Below, in pieces: positions 50,413-59,238 of a DNA stretch of 64,000 nt. The notes beneath the pieces are model-generated. The model was not told where the DNA came from. It searched no databases and saw only the letters and a list, made by a program, of their open reading frames with translations. How positions within the stretch are numbered: position 1 is the first letter of the stretch; every line of letters starts with the position of its first letter. Made by a program: the position numbers and the translations under genes. This DNA comes from DATEAV01 sp964575425 (lineage in GTDB: Bacteria > Chloroflexota > Anaerolineae > Anaerolineales > E44-bin32): NCBI GenBank assembly GCA_964575425.1, contig CAZNRD010000011.1, positions 20,646 to 84,645 on the forward strand, in the 5' to 3' direction.

Positions 50413-50487
50413 GGTGCGCCGTCGCAGAGCGGGGGCGGTCGGGCTGAGGATGCTGTCCGACCGCCCCTGCTGGATTGCACGAAACGG

Positions 50488-52291
50488 CTACTGCACGGGC
50501 CGCACCGCGGTCAGCGAGAGCGGGTCCTGCAGGTAAAGCATGTCGCCGGAGCCCTCGGGCGGAACCGGCCAGCCGGTGAAGCGGTCGCTGCGGAAGGCCT
50601 GGACCTCCTCGTCGTAGTAGGGGATGATGTAGGGCAGGTCTTCCAGCATGATGCGCTGCATCTGGTGCACCAGGGAAATGCGGCGCGCATCGTCCATCTC
50701 CACGGCCTGCTCCGCGAACAGGCGGTCGTACTCGGGGTTTCTGTAGCCGGTTTCACTCAGGCCGGTGGGGATCTCGNNNNNNNNNNAGCGGATGGCCGCG
50801 CAGCCTGTCCTCGGTCAGCCCGGTCAGGCGCACCAGCGAGCGGTTCACGTCCTCGATCATGCCGGCGCGGTCGCACACCAGCAGGATGTCCGACATCGAG
50901 GTCAGGATGCTGAGGATGAACGATGGATCGGGGTCGCTCGTCCAGCCCCACAGCAGCATGTCGAAGTCGAAGGCAGGGCAGCAGTTGGCGGTGACCGTAT
51001 CGGGCTCGAGGACCTGGGGCGTCATGCGGATGCCGATCTGGGACCACCATCCGGAGAGTAGCTCCGCTTCCCGGGGCCCGCTGCCGATGTCGGAGGGGAT
51101 TTGCATCACGATGTCGAGCTGCCGGCCGCCGCAGTCTATCGTCGGCGGGCACTCGCGGATGCCGTCGCCGTTGGTGTCGAGGTAACCCGCCTCGTCCAGC
51201 ATCCGATTGGCCAGGGCGATGTCAAAGGCGTAGTCCTCGGCGAGCAGCTCGCCGGCGAAGAAGTCGCCCAGGCCGACAGGCACCAGGCCGATGCCCGGCG
51301 AGCCCAGTCCGAGCAGGGCCACGTCGATGATCTGCTGCTTGTCGATGGCATGGGCCATGGCCCGGCGCACGACCACATCGCGCAGCGCCGGATGGCCGGA
51401 GCAGACGCCGCCCTCCTCCACCGGGCAGTCGTCCGGGGCGATCACGTTGAAGATGTAGTCGCGCAAGCCGCGCGAGGCGCCACTGACCACGACGATGTCC
51501 GCGTCGTCCCGCAGGCTGGGCACGACGGTGTTGGGCAGTTCGGTGATCATGTCGACTTCGCCGGCACGGAGCGCCTGCACCAGCGCGTCCTGGTTGGCGT
51601 AGGTCTGGAAGATGATTTCGTCGACCCCCGGCGGGAACAGGTAGTGATCCTTGTTGGCTGCGAGGCGGTAGTACTCTCCCTGGCGGAACTCGACCAGGCG
51701 GAAGGGTCCGCTGCCGACCATCTCGGTGTTCTCGAACTCGAGCGCGGCGTCGACATCGCCGGCGAAGGGCTCCCAGATGTGCTTTGGCAGGATGTAGCAG
51801 AAGAGGAGCTGGCTCTCCAGGTTACCGATCGGCGCGTCCAGGGTGAGGACCACAGTGCGTTCGTCGGTGGCCTGGACGTCGGCGAAGTGCGTGGTGTAGC
51901 CGCTGATGTAGCCGAAATCGGCCCAATCGCGATAGGCCAGCAGTGAGAAGGCGACGTCCTCGGCCGTCAGCGGGGCGCCGTCGGCGAACTTCACGCCGTC
52001 GTGCAGCGTGAAGGTCCAGGTGAGGCCATCTTCAGACACGGTCCAGCTCTCGGCCAGCTCCGGGTGGTAGTTGCCGGCGAAGTCGATGTAGACCAGGGCG
52101 TCGTAGGTCAGCTCAATGAGGTCGAAGGCCTCGGTCAGGTAAGCGTTGCCGGGGTTGCGCGAGTCGGGCGAGCCCGCCATGCCGATGCGCAGGACGACAG
52201 GGGCGGCGGGCTGGGGGCGGCCGCAGGCAGCGAGGACGAGTGCCGCCAGGACGAGCAGCGGAAACATGCGAGCGCGATACTGGTTTCTCAT
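50488..52291 (-). CDS. Peptide ABC transporter substrate-binding lipoprotein, broken by a scaffold gap
   Basis: SBP_bac_5 family. The signal is lipoprotein type (LVLAALVLAACG). Then LRIGMAGSPDSRNPGNAYL, TWTFTLHDGVKFADGAPLTAEDVAFS and YNVIAPD-like YIFNVIAPDD. The frame runs from ATG 52291 (GAGGAG seven bases before) to about 50896, giving DFDMLLWGWTSDPDPSFIL. It resumes in another frame after the Ns as GLSETGYRNPEYDRLF and RSDRFTGW, to the stop at 50488. The change of frame reflects the arbitrary gap length, not necessarily a mutation. About 100 bp next to the gap (50787-50895) do not belong to this family. With the sequence repaired it would be about 560 residues. It binds the peptide for the oppBCDF genes that follow. 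Confidence 0.85.
50777..50895. other. Scaffold gap with adjoining PAS-like chimeric sequence
   Basis: 10 Ns at 50777-50786. The adjoining 50787 to about 50895, read on the minus strand in the binding-protein frame, encodes SDILLVCDRAGMIEDVNRSL followed by VRLTGLTEDRLRGHP. That is the start of a PAS sensor domain and has no counterpart in binding proteins. Family members normally go from the LSILT-like strand almost directly to the ETGYRNPEYD motif. A read-length block of foreign sequence at a contig end is best explained as an assembly artefact. Confidence 0.75.
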
Positions 52292-52639
52292 CGCTCTTCT
52301 CCTCTTGAATCAGGCGCCGGAAGGCCCGCTGGCGTACGGGCGATTGTGCCAGCGGGGGAAGTCCCGAGGGCGGGTGACGAATGGCGTGGCGTAGACTGAG
52401 AACCGGCGGGGGAGCCCGGCGGCTCGCACCCATCGAGATCGGACAAGGCCAGGCCGCCTCCTCTGGCTGAGCAGAGCACCGCGAAGGGACCGGTTTCCTT
52501 CGTCGGGCTCATAGGCTCTGTGTAGCACCGTTACCGTCTGCTGTCAATGGCTGAGGCCGCGCCCAGCCTCCAGCAGGGCCCGCTCCCGGCGTCCCGCGCT
52601 CAGTCCGGGTGTGGAGGCAGAGTCCGGACCCTTGTGGCA
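52292..52639. other. Intergenic leader of the peptide transporter operon
   Basis: 348 bp between the binding-protein gene start and the creatininase-family gene stop, both on the minus strand. It holds a promoter (52519-52547) and a leader of about 220 nt before the binding-protein start. The leader can form local G/C hairpins, but I recognise no riboswitch class in it. The part 52548-52639 shows no gene. Confidence 0.5.
52519..52547 (-). promoter_or_regulatory. Promoter of the peptide ABC transporter operon
   Basis: Perfect -35 TTGACA (52547-52542), a 17-base spacer and TACACA as a weak -10 (52524-52519) on the minus strand. It leaves a long 5' leader before the binding-protein ATG at 52291. 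Confidence 0.5.
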
Positions 52640-53764
52640 TCAGCCGGCGCGCCGCTTGGCCCGCCGCCGCTGGTGCTGCTCCCGGACCTCGCGCACGCTC
52701 TGTACCCGCTCGTCAATGGCAGCCTGGAGCCACAGGCGCCCTTTCTCGGCGGTGGCGAGAGTGGGGTCGCCGTAGATGCCGCTGCGCGTGTCATCGCTCC
52801 AGGGAGGGTTGGCGATCAGGCTGCCGCCCTCGTCCCAATCCATGTAGAAGTTGGGGGTGCTGATGAAGTCTGTCTCTGGAGTGGCCCGGTCCATTCGCAC
52901 AAGGTCGGGGCGGAGGTGGAGCATGTAGCTGGTCTCCAGCTCGCCGCCATGGCCCATTCCCCCCCGACCAGTCTGGCGGATTCGCTCCAGGGCGGGGCCG
53001 GTGGTGTGGAGCCACTCGGTGGCCACGAACGCCTGCGGCCAGCGTTCCCCGGCCCACTTGACGACGTTGACCAGGAAGGAGTGGTTGCCGCCGTGAGCGT
53101 TCGAGAAGTACACCATCGACGCCCCCAGGCGGACCAGCCGCCCGACCAGCGCCAGGAAGAAGTCCTCGAACACGCGGCCGGTGAGGTTCAGCGTGCCCGG
53201 AAACTCACGCGTGTGCGTGCTGACGCCGTAGGGCCAGGCGGGCAGGCATACGACCTCGTCCGGGATCGCCGCGGCCAGGCCGTCGGCGAGCGCCTGGATG
53301 ATGAAGGTGTCGGTGCCGAGGGGCAAGTGATAACCGTGCTGTTCCGTGTGGCCGAGGCTGACCACGACGACCTTGTCGACCAGGCTGAGGGTAGCAGCCG
53401 CGTTGGAAGGGGAGCCAGAGCGCAAAGTCAGGAAAGGGAAACCTGAGCCCGCCAGAAGGCCCGCTGAAGCGCGGTCGCAGAGAAACACCACGCGTTCGAA
53501 TCCCTGATCCAGCAGGCTGCGCTGGATCGCCCTCAGCACCCGACGGGCCAACGGCGCGGGCAAGGACAGCCGGGCGAGGAGGCCGTCATCGGGGCGCTGG
53601 AATCCGTAGGGGAGGGCTGGCAGGAGAACGGCGGACTTGGCCCGGAGGCGGGCGACGGCGCTGGAGTCGATGGGCGGGGACCCAAGAGGGACAAGGAGCG
53701 GGATGCGGCGTGGAAGGTTGGCGACATCGGGCCAGGTCAACTCGTCGTAGCGGATCAATTCCAC
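52640..53764 (-). CDS. Creatininase-family amidohydrolase with degenerate N-terminal copy
   Basis: 374 residues; the family is usually 240-260. Residues from about 127 form a complete creatininase domain: VVVVSLGHTEQHGYHLPLGT (metal Glu and His), WPYGVSTHTREFPGT, VYFSNAHGGNHSF and MGHGGELETSYML. Residues 1-120 resemble the first half of the same fold (YDELTWPDV, IPLLVPLGSP, LLPALPYGF, GFERVVFLCDRASAG) but lack the EQHG metal ligands. It thus looks like a tandem duplication with a dead first copy. The family includes creatininase, mycofactocin MftE and formamide hydrolases; the substrate here is unknown. It sits 22 bp downstream of the S9 peptidase gene. Confidence 0.85.
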   Translation of the reverse strand: MELIRYDELTWPDVANLPRRIPLLVPLGSPPIDSSAVARLRAKSAVLLPALPYGFQRPDDGLLARLSLPAPLARRVLRAIQRSLLDQGFERVVFLCDRASAGLLAGSGFPFLTLRSGSPSNAAATLSLVDKVVVVSLGHTEQHGYHLPLGTDTFIIQALADGLAAAIPDEVVCLPAWPYGVSTHTREFPGTLNLTGRVFEDFFLALVGRLVRLGASMVYFSNAHGGNHSFLVNVVKWAGERWPQAFVATEWLHTTGPALERIRQTGRGGMGHGGELETSYMLHLRPDLVRMDRATPETDFISTPNFYMDWDEGGSLIANPPWSDDTRSGIYGDPTLATAEKGRLWLQAAIDERVQSVREVREQHQRRRAKRRAG

Positions 53765-53786
53765 GGCCCACCTCCGCGCCGGAGGG

Positions 53787-55655
53787 CTAGATCAAGTACC
53801 AGTCGAGGAACCGCTCCAACGTGGCGTAAAAGTGGAGCAGGTTGCTGCGGTGAAGCAGGCCGTGTCCCTCGCCTCCGTAGAGGTAGTACTCGAAGGTCTT
53901 GCCAGCGCGCTTCAGGGCCTCGACGAGCTCTTCGCTCTGCATCGGATGGACCCGTTCGTCCTCATCGCCATGGATGATGAGAAGCGGGTAGCGGATCTTG
54001 TCGACGTCGTAGACCGGCGATCCAGCGCGGTAGGCGGCACGATTGCGGGACGGGTGGTCCATCTGCCGCTCGACGTCCTCGCGCCCGACGCGGTCTCCCT
54101 GCGCCCAGGAGGTAAAGATGTCGCAGTCGCCATACTTGAGGACGCCGCACTTGAAGCGGCCCTGGCGGTGAGGGTCTCGAGCCAGGGCCAATAGTGCCAG
54201 GTAGCTGCCGTAGGAGGCGCCGAAGATCCCGAGGCGATCGCCGTCGACCCAGTCGAGGCCGGCGAGGAAATCGGCGGCCGCCAGCATGTCCTCCGTATCG
54301 ACGATGCCCCAACAACTGTGGAGCGCGTGCTGATGGGCGACCCCGTAGCCGGTGCTGCCGCGGTAGTTCGGCGCCAGGACGGCGTAACCCTTGGCGACCA
54401 GCCACTGCACCACGACGTCCCAGTGGAGGACGTATTCGCTGGTCGGGCCGCCGTGCGGGTAAACGATCGCCGGGCAGCGGTTTGCCGGTGATGCGGCTGG
54501 TGGCTTGAAGAGGAACGAGGGGATGCTGGCGCTGCCGCCGCTCGAATAGCGGAGGAACTCGGGCATGACCAGGCCAGCGGCGCGCAGGGCTGCCGGCATG
54601 GAGTAGGTGAGCTGCTCCGCCTCCCCGCTGGAGACATCGATGCGCCACAGGTCGGGGGCCATCTGGGGGCTGTCGAAGCCGGTGATGACGCCGCTGCCAT
54701 CGGGCAGCCAGCGAGGCGGGCTGTGCCAACCAGGACGGGTATCCAGGGGGCGCGCGTCGCCGGCCTCGCTGCTGCAGAGCCACATCTCTGCGGAGCCATT
54801 GCGATCGATGGTGTAGACGATCCAGCGGCCATCCGGCGACCAGTTGAAGCTCTGGACATCGGCCTCTTCCTGAACCAGGGCCTGGACGGTGGCGCTGACA
54901 GGGTCGAGGAGGAGCAACTGACCCCAGCCGCTGCGGTTGGAGAGAAATGCCAGGCGTCGGCCGTCGGGCGACCAGCGCGGATGGGTGTCCCAGACCTTAG
55001 GCGCGCCCGTCAGGTGCAGCACCGGCCCGCCGTCGGCGGCCACCAGACAGATCTCACTGCGGTTGAGATCCGCCTTGGGGTGGTAGACGAAGGCCACCTG
55101 GCGCGAGTCTGGAGAAACGCGGGGATCGGACAGGTCGCCTTCTTCGAGGCGGGTGAGGGCGATGGGCCAGGTCCCATCGGGGGCGGTCACGAAGAGATTG
55201 CTGGTGTCTTCGTGTCGATCGACGAAGTAGATGCGAGAGCCGTCGGGGCTGAAGATGGGTGATGAGGCATCGTGGTCGTAATCGGTGAGCTTCTTTGGGC
55301 GGCCGCCGGCAGTGGCCACGAGGTACAACACCCCGTCGGCTTCGTACACCAGGTGGGTCGAGGCCGGGTTCCAGCGGGGCGCGGCGTCGGTCCAGAAGGT
55401 CTGGAGAGGCCGGTCCCAGGTGAGGCGGATGGGCCATGGGCTGCCCTGGAGAGGGAGGAGCCAGATGTCGCTCGTGCCGCCGCGGTCCCAGACGAAGGCG
55501 ATCCACCTGCCGTCTGGGGAGGGAGCTGGGTGGCGGATGCGGTCGACGCTGACCAACAGCTCGAGGTTCCAGGGGGCGGGCTGACGCTGCCTGGAATCGG
55601 GTCGGGGCTGGCTGGGCCAGCCAAGACGTTCCTGTTTGGTGAGGCTGGGTTTCAT
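53787..55655 (-). CDS. S9-family prolyl oligopeptidase/acylaminoacyl-peptidase
   Basis: 622 residues from the ATG at 55655, preceded by GAGGTGGAG; the frame extends further but without a signal. N-terminal seven-bladed beta-propeller of WD40-like/TolB repeats (SPDGRWIAFVWDR, RWSPDGRRLAFLSNR, NWSPDGRWIVYTID). C-terminal alpha/beta hydrolase with Ser481 in FGASYGSY, Asp in HGDEDERVHP and His in GGEGHGLL. No signal peptide, so it is cytoplasmic and degrades oligopeptides. It shares a strand with the creatininase-family gene and the peptide ABC transporter downstream, a peptide-use neighbourhood. Confidence 0.95.
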   Translation of the reverse strand: MKPSLTKQERLGWPSQPRPDSRQRQPAPWNLELLVSVDRIRHPAPSPDGRWIAFVWDRGGTSDIWLLPLQGSPWPIRLTWDRPLQTFWTDAAPRWNPASTHLVYEADGVLYLVATAGGRPKKLTDYDHDASSPIFSPDGSRIYFVDRHEDTSNLFVTAPDGTWPIALTRLEEGDLSDPRVSPDSRQVAFVYHPKADLNRSEICLVAADGGPVLHLTGAPKVWDTHPRWSPDGRRLAFLSNRSGWGQLLLLDPVSATVQALVQEEADVQSFNWSPDGRWIVYTIDRNGSAEMWLCSSEAGDARPLDTRPGWHSPPRWLPDGSGVITGFDSPQMAPDLWRIDVSSGEAEQLTYSMPAALRAAGLVMPEFLRYSSGGSASIPSFLFKPPAASPANRCPAIVYPHGGPTSEYVLHWDVVVQWLVAKGYAVLAPNYRGSTGYGVAHQHALHSCWGIVDTEDMLAAADFLAGLDWVDGDRLGIFGASYGSYLALLALARDPHRQGRFKCGVLKYGDCDIFTSWAQGDRVGREDVERQMDHPSRNRAAYRAGSPVYDVDKIRYPLLIIHGDEDERVHPMQSEELVEALKRAGKTFEYYLYGGEGHGLLHRSNLLHFYATLERFLDWYLI

Positions 55656-55778
55656 GGCTCCACCTCGAAGCGCAGCGCGCAACTCGGTCCACCGGCGGGG
55701 GCGGCCACACGCCGGACACCACAGACAGGGTCCGGGTGGGACCACCGCTGCTTGCTTGCTGGAAGCCGGCTGCCTTCG

Positions 55779-56120
55779 TTACGGAAGGAGACTGTCCCCA
55801 GGAGGTTCCGCCAGCATCTGCAGCCGGAGGAGCAGCCGGGTGGTCAGGTCCCGGGCCGCGTCCAGGCGCTTTAACGGCGGCTCGCTCTCGGAGGTCAGCG
55901 CGTCGCGAATACGGTTGATCTGGGGCAGGAGCACCTTGTCGACGTACTCAAGGGCCTCGGCGGGGGTCTTGAACTCGCGGGTGTGAGCGTACTCGAGCAT
56001 GCCGGCGAAGCCCTCGAGGTACTTCAGGCAGTGCTCCACAGCCGACCTGGCATCGGCCGTGGCCTTCAGGAGTTCGTTCAGACGCTCCACGGCGTCGATG
56101 GTTTCCTGGAAGGTAATCAC
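55779..56120 (-). CDS. Small helical hypothetical protein
   Basis: 113 residues from a GTG at 56120 with GGGGAG eight bases before it. A longer frame upstream has poor codon character. Almost all alpha-helical with heptad-like spacing: TIDAVERLNELLKATADARS, CLKYLEGFAGMLEYAH, VDKVLLPQINRIRDAL, LDAARDLTTRLLLRLQML. No family recognised. It is divergent from the GNAT-like gene. Confidence 0.55.
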   Translation of the reverse strand: MITFQETIDAVERLNELLKATADARSAVEHCLKYLEGFAGMLEYAHTREFKTPAEALEYVDKVLLPQINRIRDALTSESEPPLKRLDAARDLTTRLLLRLQMLAEPPGDSLLP

Positions 56121-56331
56121 GTCCTGGCTCCCCGCCGCGATGCACCCAACCCACTCTCCAGTATACCTTGGCTTCGGCGCATTCCAACGGATTCCGAAGA
56201 CGAAGATTCGGCAACGCCGGTATCGCCAGCCCTGGCGCCTTCCGGCTCTTAATGCGCCACATATTGGGGTAATTGGCCGATGTTGCGCCCCAGGTTGGTC
56301 CCGCCTACACTCTGCCTCGTTCGAGGTGATC

Positions 56332-57450
56332 ATGGAAATCGAGCGTGTGGACAGTGACAACCCGGCACAGCTCCGGCGTTTTCTGCAGCTTCCATTCCGT
56401 CTCTACCAGCGCAGCGCGCAGTGGGTTCCCCCGCTCGCTGCAGAGGCCAGGGGGGTGTTGGATCGCAGGCATCATCCCTTCTACCGCCACTCGGAGGCGG
56501 AGTTCTTCCTGGCCGTCGATCGGGGACGAGATGTGGGCCGCCTGGCCGTGCTCGAGCACCGCAACTACAACCGGCACCACAACGAACGGACGGCGTTCTT
56601 CACCCTCTTCGAGAGCGAGCCGCGGCGCGAGGCAGCCGAGACTCTGTTCGAGGCGGCATCTGCCTGGGCGCGCCGTCGGGGGCTGAATCGGATGTTGGGA
56701 CCGAAGGGGTTCAGCGCCTTTGACGGAATGGGCGTGCTGGTGCGCGGTTCTGAGTACCGGCCGGCCATGGGCATCCCCTACAACCCGCCCTACTACGCCT
56801 CTCTGCTCGAGGCCGTCGGTTTCGAACCGGCGGGTGAAGTGGTCTCGGGCTACCTGCACCGCAGCACGCCGTTTCCGGAGCGAATCCATCGCCTGTCTGA
56901 GCTGGCCCAACGTCGCCGCTGTTTGAGAGTCGCTCGCTACCGCACCCGCCGGGACCTGCGCGCGCTGGTCCCGCTCCTGGGCGCGCTCTACAATCAGGCG
57001 ATCGAGGACATGCCCGGCAGCGTCCCCGCGACCGAGGAGGAGGTCGAGGCCATCGCACGCCAGATGCTGGCGTTCGCGGATCCGAGGCTGATCAAGGTTG
57101 TGCTTAAGGGCGACGAACCGGTGGGCTTTCTCTTCGCATACCCGGACATCTCGGCGGCGCTGCAACGCACGCGCGGGCGCCTCTTCCCGTTTGGCTGGCT
57201 AGACCTGCTGCTGGAGCTGCGCCGGACGCGATGGATCAACATCAACGGCGCGGCCATCGCCCAGCCCTACCGGGGGCTAGGCGGGACGGCGATCCTGTTC
57301 AGTGAGATGCAGCGCAGCGTGGTCGAGGGGCGCTTCGAACATGCCGAGATCGTGCAGATCGGCGTCGAGAACGAGGCCATGCAGCGCGAGATGCGCAGCC
57401 TGGGGATCGACTTCTACAAGACCCATCGGCTCTACTACAAAGACCTCTGA
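56332..57450 (+). CDS. GNAT-like acyltransferase protein
   Basis: 372 residues from the ATG at 56332, with GAGGTGATC just before. The first half (RLYQRSAQWVPPL, HHPFYRHSEAEFFLAVDRGR, GRLAVLEHRNYN) and second half (GDEPVGFLFAYPDIS, INGAAIAQPYRGLGGTAIL, HAEIVQIGVENEAMQREM) each look like an acyl-CoA N-acyltransferase fold. The RGLGGT stretch resembles the acetyl-CoA loop. Such two-domain proteins are widespread but not characterised. Substrate unknown. The iron-ADH fragment follows on the opposite strand. Confidence 0.7.
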   Translation: MEIERVDSDNPAQLRRFLQLPFRLYQRSAQWVPPLAAEARGVLDRRHHPFYRHSEAEFFLAVDRGRDVGRLAVLEHRNYNRHHNERTAFFTLFESEPRREAAETLFEAASAWARRRGLNRMLGPKGFSAFDGMGVLVRGSEYRPAMGIPYNPPYYASLLEAVGFEPAGEVVSGYLHRSTPFPERIHRLSELAQRRRCLRVARYRTRRDLRALVPLLGALYNQAIEDMPGSVPATEEEVEAIARQMLAFADPRLIKVVLKGDEPVGFLFAYPDISAALQRTRGRLFPFGWLDLLLELRRTRWININGAAIAQPYRGLGGTAILFSEMQRSVVEGRFEHAEIVQIGVENEAMQREMRSLGIDFYKTHRLYYKDL

Positions 57451-57513
57451 CCTGCGCCTTCCTCACTGTTCGTTGACACGAGCATCCCCGGAGACCTGCC
57501 CGAGGCCTGCGCG

Positions 57514-57795
57514 TTACGTCGATCGCCGCACGATCTCGCCGATCTCGTCGTCGGTGAGGGAGACCGGGTTGCCCCTCATGCTGCTGGTCTGCTTGGCCCT
57601 CTCGACCAGGCTTGGCAGGTCGGCCCCGGTGATGCCGTAGTCCGAGAGCGGCCTGACCTCGAGGTCGCGGCACAGATCGCGCAGCCAGGCCACGCCGTCT
57701 TCGGCGCGGGCCTCCGGTCGACCGGTGAGCCACTGCGCCACCTGGGCACAGCGTCGCAGAAACTCGCCTTCGGGCTGGCGCTGACGGGTGGCGCG
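57514..57795 (-). pseudogene. Truncated duplicate of the iron alcohol dehydrogenase 3' end
   Basis: The 94 codons to the stop at 57514 match the last ~94 codons of the intact iron-containing dehydrogenase at 59239, at roughly 75-80 percent by eye: RQRQPEGEFLRRC, QVAQWLTGR, SLVERAKQTSSMRGNP, TDDEIGEIVRRS. Upstream of about 57795 the similarity ends in unrelated sequence, so the catalytic domain is missing. No proper start exists. Divergence shows that the copying is not recent. Confidence 0.8.
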
Positions 57796-57881
57796 TTGAG
57801 ACTCCGTTGAGACGCGTGCAACAGAATACATTACGAGGCGCGTGACGCAGAACAGGGAACCCGCGACCTGTGGAGGAGGCA

Positions 57882-58550
57882 ATGCGACCTAGACTACTCC
57901 TTCCTCTGTTGACAATCTCGCTCCTGCCATCGCCGACGCTGGCCATTGCCGCACAAGAAGAAGCCGCTGTCTTCATCCCGGCGCCCGGGCCGGTTCCTCC
58001 GGTAGTTACCGGCTTTCTGCGCAACGATCAAACCGGCGAGGTCTTCGCGCTTCCAGTCAGAGGCGACCAACAGGCCTTGCTGTCCGGAAGCACTGTGGTG
58101 AGCTACACCGTCGAAATCCCCACATGGATGCTTGTTTCCCCGGCGTCCACACCGCCGAAAGAGGACACACGGTTCGACTCCTCCAGGTCGGTTCGAGCGA
58201 CTCTTCAACAGTACTACACCTTGATGGGCGACAAATGGGTCGCGGTGCACCGGTACCGCGCGAGATGGGAGCGACTTGACCCTCGGGTGAGTTGGAGGGA
58301 CGCCCGAATCACAGCCGGGTGCTTCGGGACGTTCCAAGACGGCGGGGATTGCCCTGGTTGGCACCAGACCAGGTCGATCGGAGTCCCGACGTCCGGATCG
58401 TGGTATGAGATGGTTGCCTCTTGGGCAGGGCGGTATCTGGATATCCAGGGGTCCTGCAGCTACCAGGGGGGATCCATCCACATCAGGCTGCAGCGTGGGA
58501 GCACCACCTGGACGTTCGGCTTCAACGTCATCCAAGGCAACATGTGCTAG
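57882..58550 (+). CDS. Secreted orphan protein
   Basis: 222 residues from the ATG at 57882, preceded by GGAGGAGG. Signal peptide RPRLLLPLLTISLLPSPTLAIA, no lipobox. The mature part is rich in Ser, Thr, Arg and Trp (WVAVHRYRARWERLD, WYEMVASWAGRYLDIQ), with three Cys (GCFG, GDCPGW, GSCSYQ) and a Cys at the very end, suggesting disulfides and a beta-rich fold. No family recognised. Codon and base use is less G/C-extreme than in the neighbours. It lies between the two copies of the ADH 3' end. Confidence 0.75.
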   Translation: MRPRLLLPLLTISLLPSPTLAIAAQEEAAVFIPAPGPVPPVVTGFLRNDQTGEVFALPVRGDQQALLSGSTVVSYTVEIPTWMLVSPASTPPKEDTRFDSSRSVRATLQQYYTLMGDKWVAVHRYRARWERLDPRVSWRDARITAGCFGTFQDGGDCPGWHQTRSIGVPTSGSWYEMVASWAGRYLDIQGSCSYQGGSIHIRLQRGSTTWTFGFNVIQGNMC

Positions 58551-58608
58551 TATCGGCGTGCGAGGAGGGGAAGGTGGCGGATCGTGCGGCGACGCCGGAG
58601 AGGCAGCT

Positions 58609-59049
58609 GTGAGGGGCAAGAACCTGATGCACGACCTTGCGCCGTTGGGAATGATTCTTCTGGCTTACGCCATGGATCACCTGCGCCTGTTGATCAGGCT
58701 CAGAGCGGAACGCCTCGACTTCACTCTTGAATCGCTGTGGGCGTCGGTCCTCTGCAATCTGGTGTTCGGTGCGGCGACAACGGGCCTGCTGTGGAAGGCC
58801 CTTAGGAGGCGAGAGGTTCAGCTCGCGCCGTGCCTGGTGTACTTGGCCGTCGGGATCACGGCGGCTCTTCTTCCCGGCCCTGCGCGCTTTCCGATCTCCC
58901 ACGTGCCGCTCTTAGGACCGATGCTCTCGCGGGCCCTCTGGACGTACCTCCCCGCAGGTTTCGCATGGCACGGTTATACTCCCATTGCTGGGTCAATCAT
59001 CCTCGCCCTAGGCATCGTGAAGCTGCTGCAGAGACGCACTGTCACCTGA
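58609..59049 (+). CDS. Small orphan membrane protein
   Basis: 146 residues from a GTG at 58609 with GGAGAGG six bases before. About four hydrophobic segments: LAPLGMILLAYAM, SVLCNLVFGAATTGLLW, PCLVYLAVGITAALL and YTPIAGSIILALGIVKLL. It ends with a basic tail (QRRTVT). No family recognised. It is 58 bp after the secreted orphan and probably co-transcribed with it, between the duplicated ADH ends. Confidence 0.7.
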   Translation: MRGKNLMHDLAPLGMILLAYAMDHLRLLIRLRAERLDFTLESLWASVLCNLVFGAATTGLLWKALRRREVQLAPCLVYLAVGITAALLPGPARFPISHVPLLGPMLSRALWTYLPAGFAWHGYTPIAGSIILALGIVKLLQRRTVT

Positions 59050-59190
59050 CCTCACGCGGGCGCGCTGTCTGAAGCGAGGCCGCCTCACCGCTTTGGATGA
59101 AAGGGGTGGGAAGCGCAGGCAGGGCGAGCGAAAATCTCCAGCCGCGGCAGCTCCGGCGGATTAGGCAGCGCCGGGGTGCAGGCCTTCACG

Positions 59191-59220
59191 GGTCCCCCTT
59201 GGGGACCGGTTCTTCTTTCG
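59191..59220 (+). terminator. Hairpin with T-rich tail
   Basis: 7-bp stem GGTCCCC/GGGGACC with a 3-base loop, followed by GGTTCTTCTTT on the plus strand. It is 140 bp after the orphan membrane protein and would end that unit before the convergent dehydrogenase. The rest of 59050-59238 shows nothing else. Confidence 0.6.
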
Positions 59221-59238
59221 GCAGGGTGCAGTGATAGG

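Noticed and set aside
49183..50913. 576-codon plus-strand open frame opposite the ABC permeases
   Set aside because: Antisense shadow that also reads through the N gap.
50753..52291. Binding-protein gene read as a true frameshifted pseudogene or a PAS fusion
   Set aside because: The frame changes exactly at Ns of arbitrary length, and both sides contain well-conserved binding-protein sequence; an assembly fault explains it better.
52292..52512. Riboswitch in the transporter leader
   Set aside because: The leader has G/C hairpins, but I could match none of the conserved cores I know (cobalamin, SAM, c-di-GMP, TPP, glycine).
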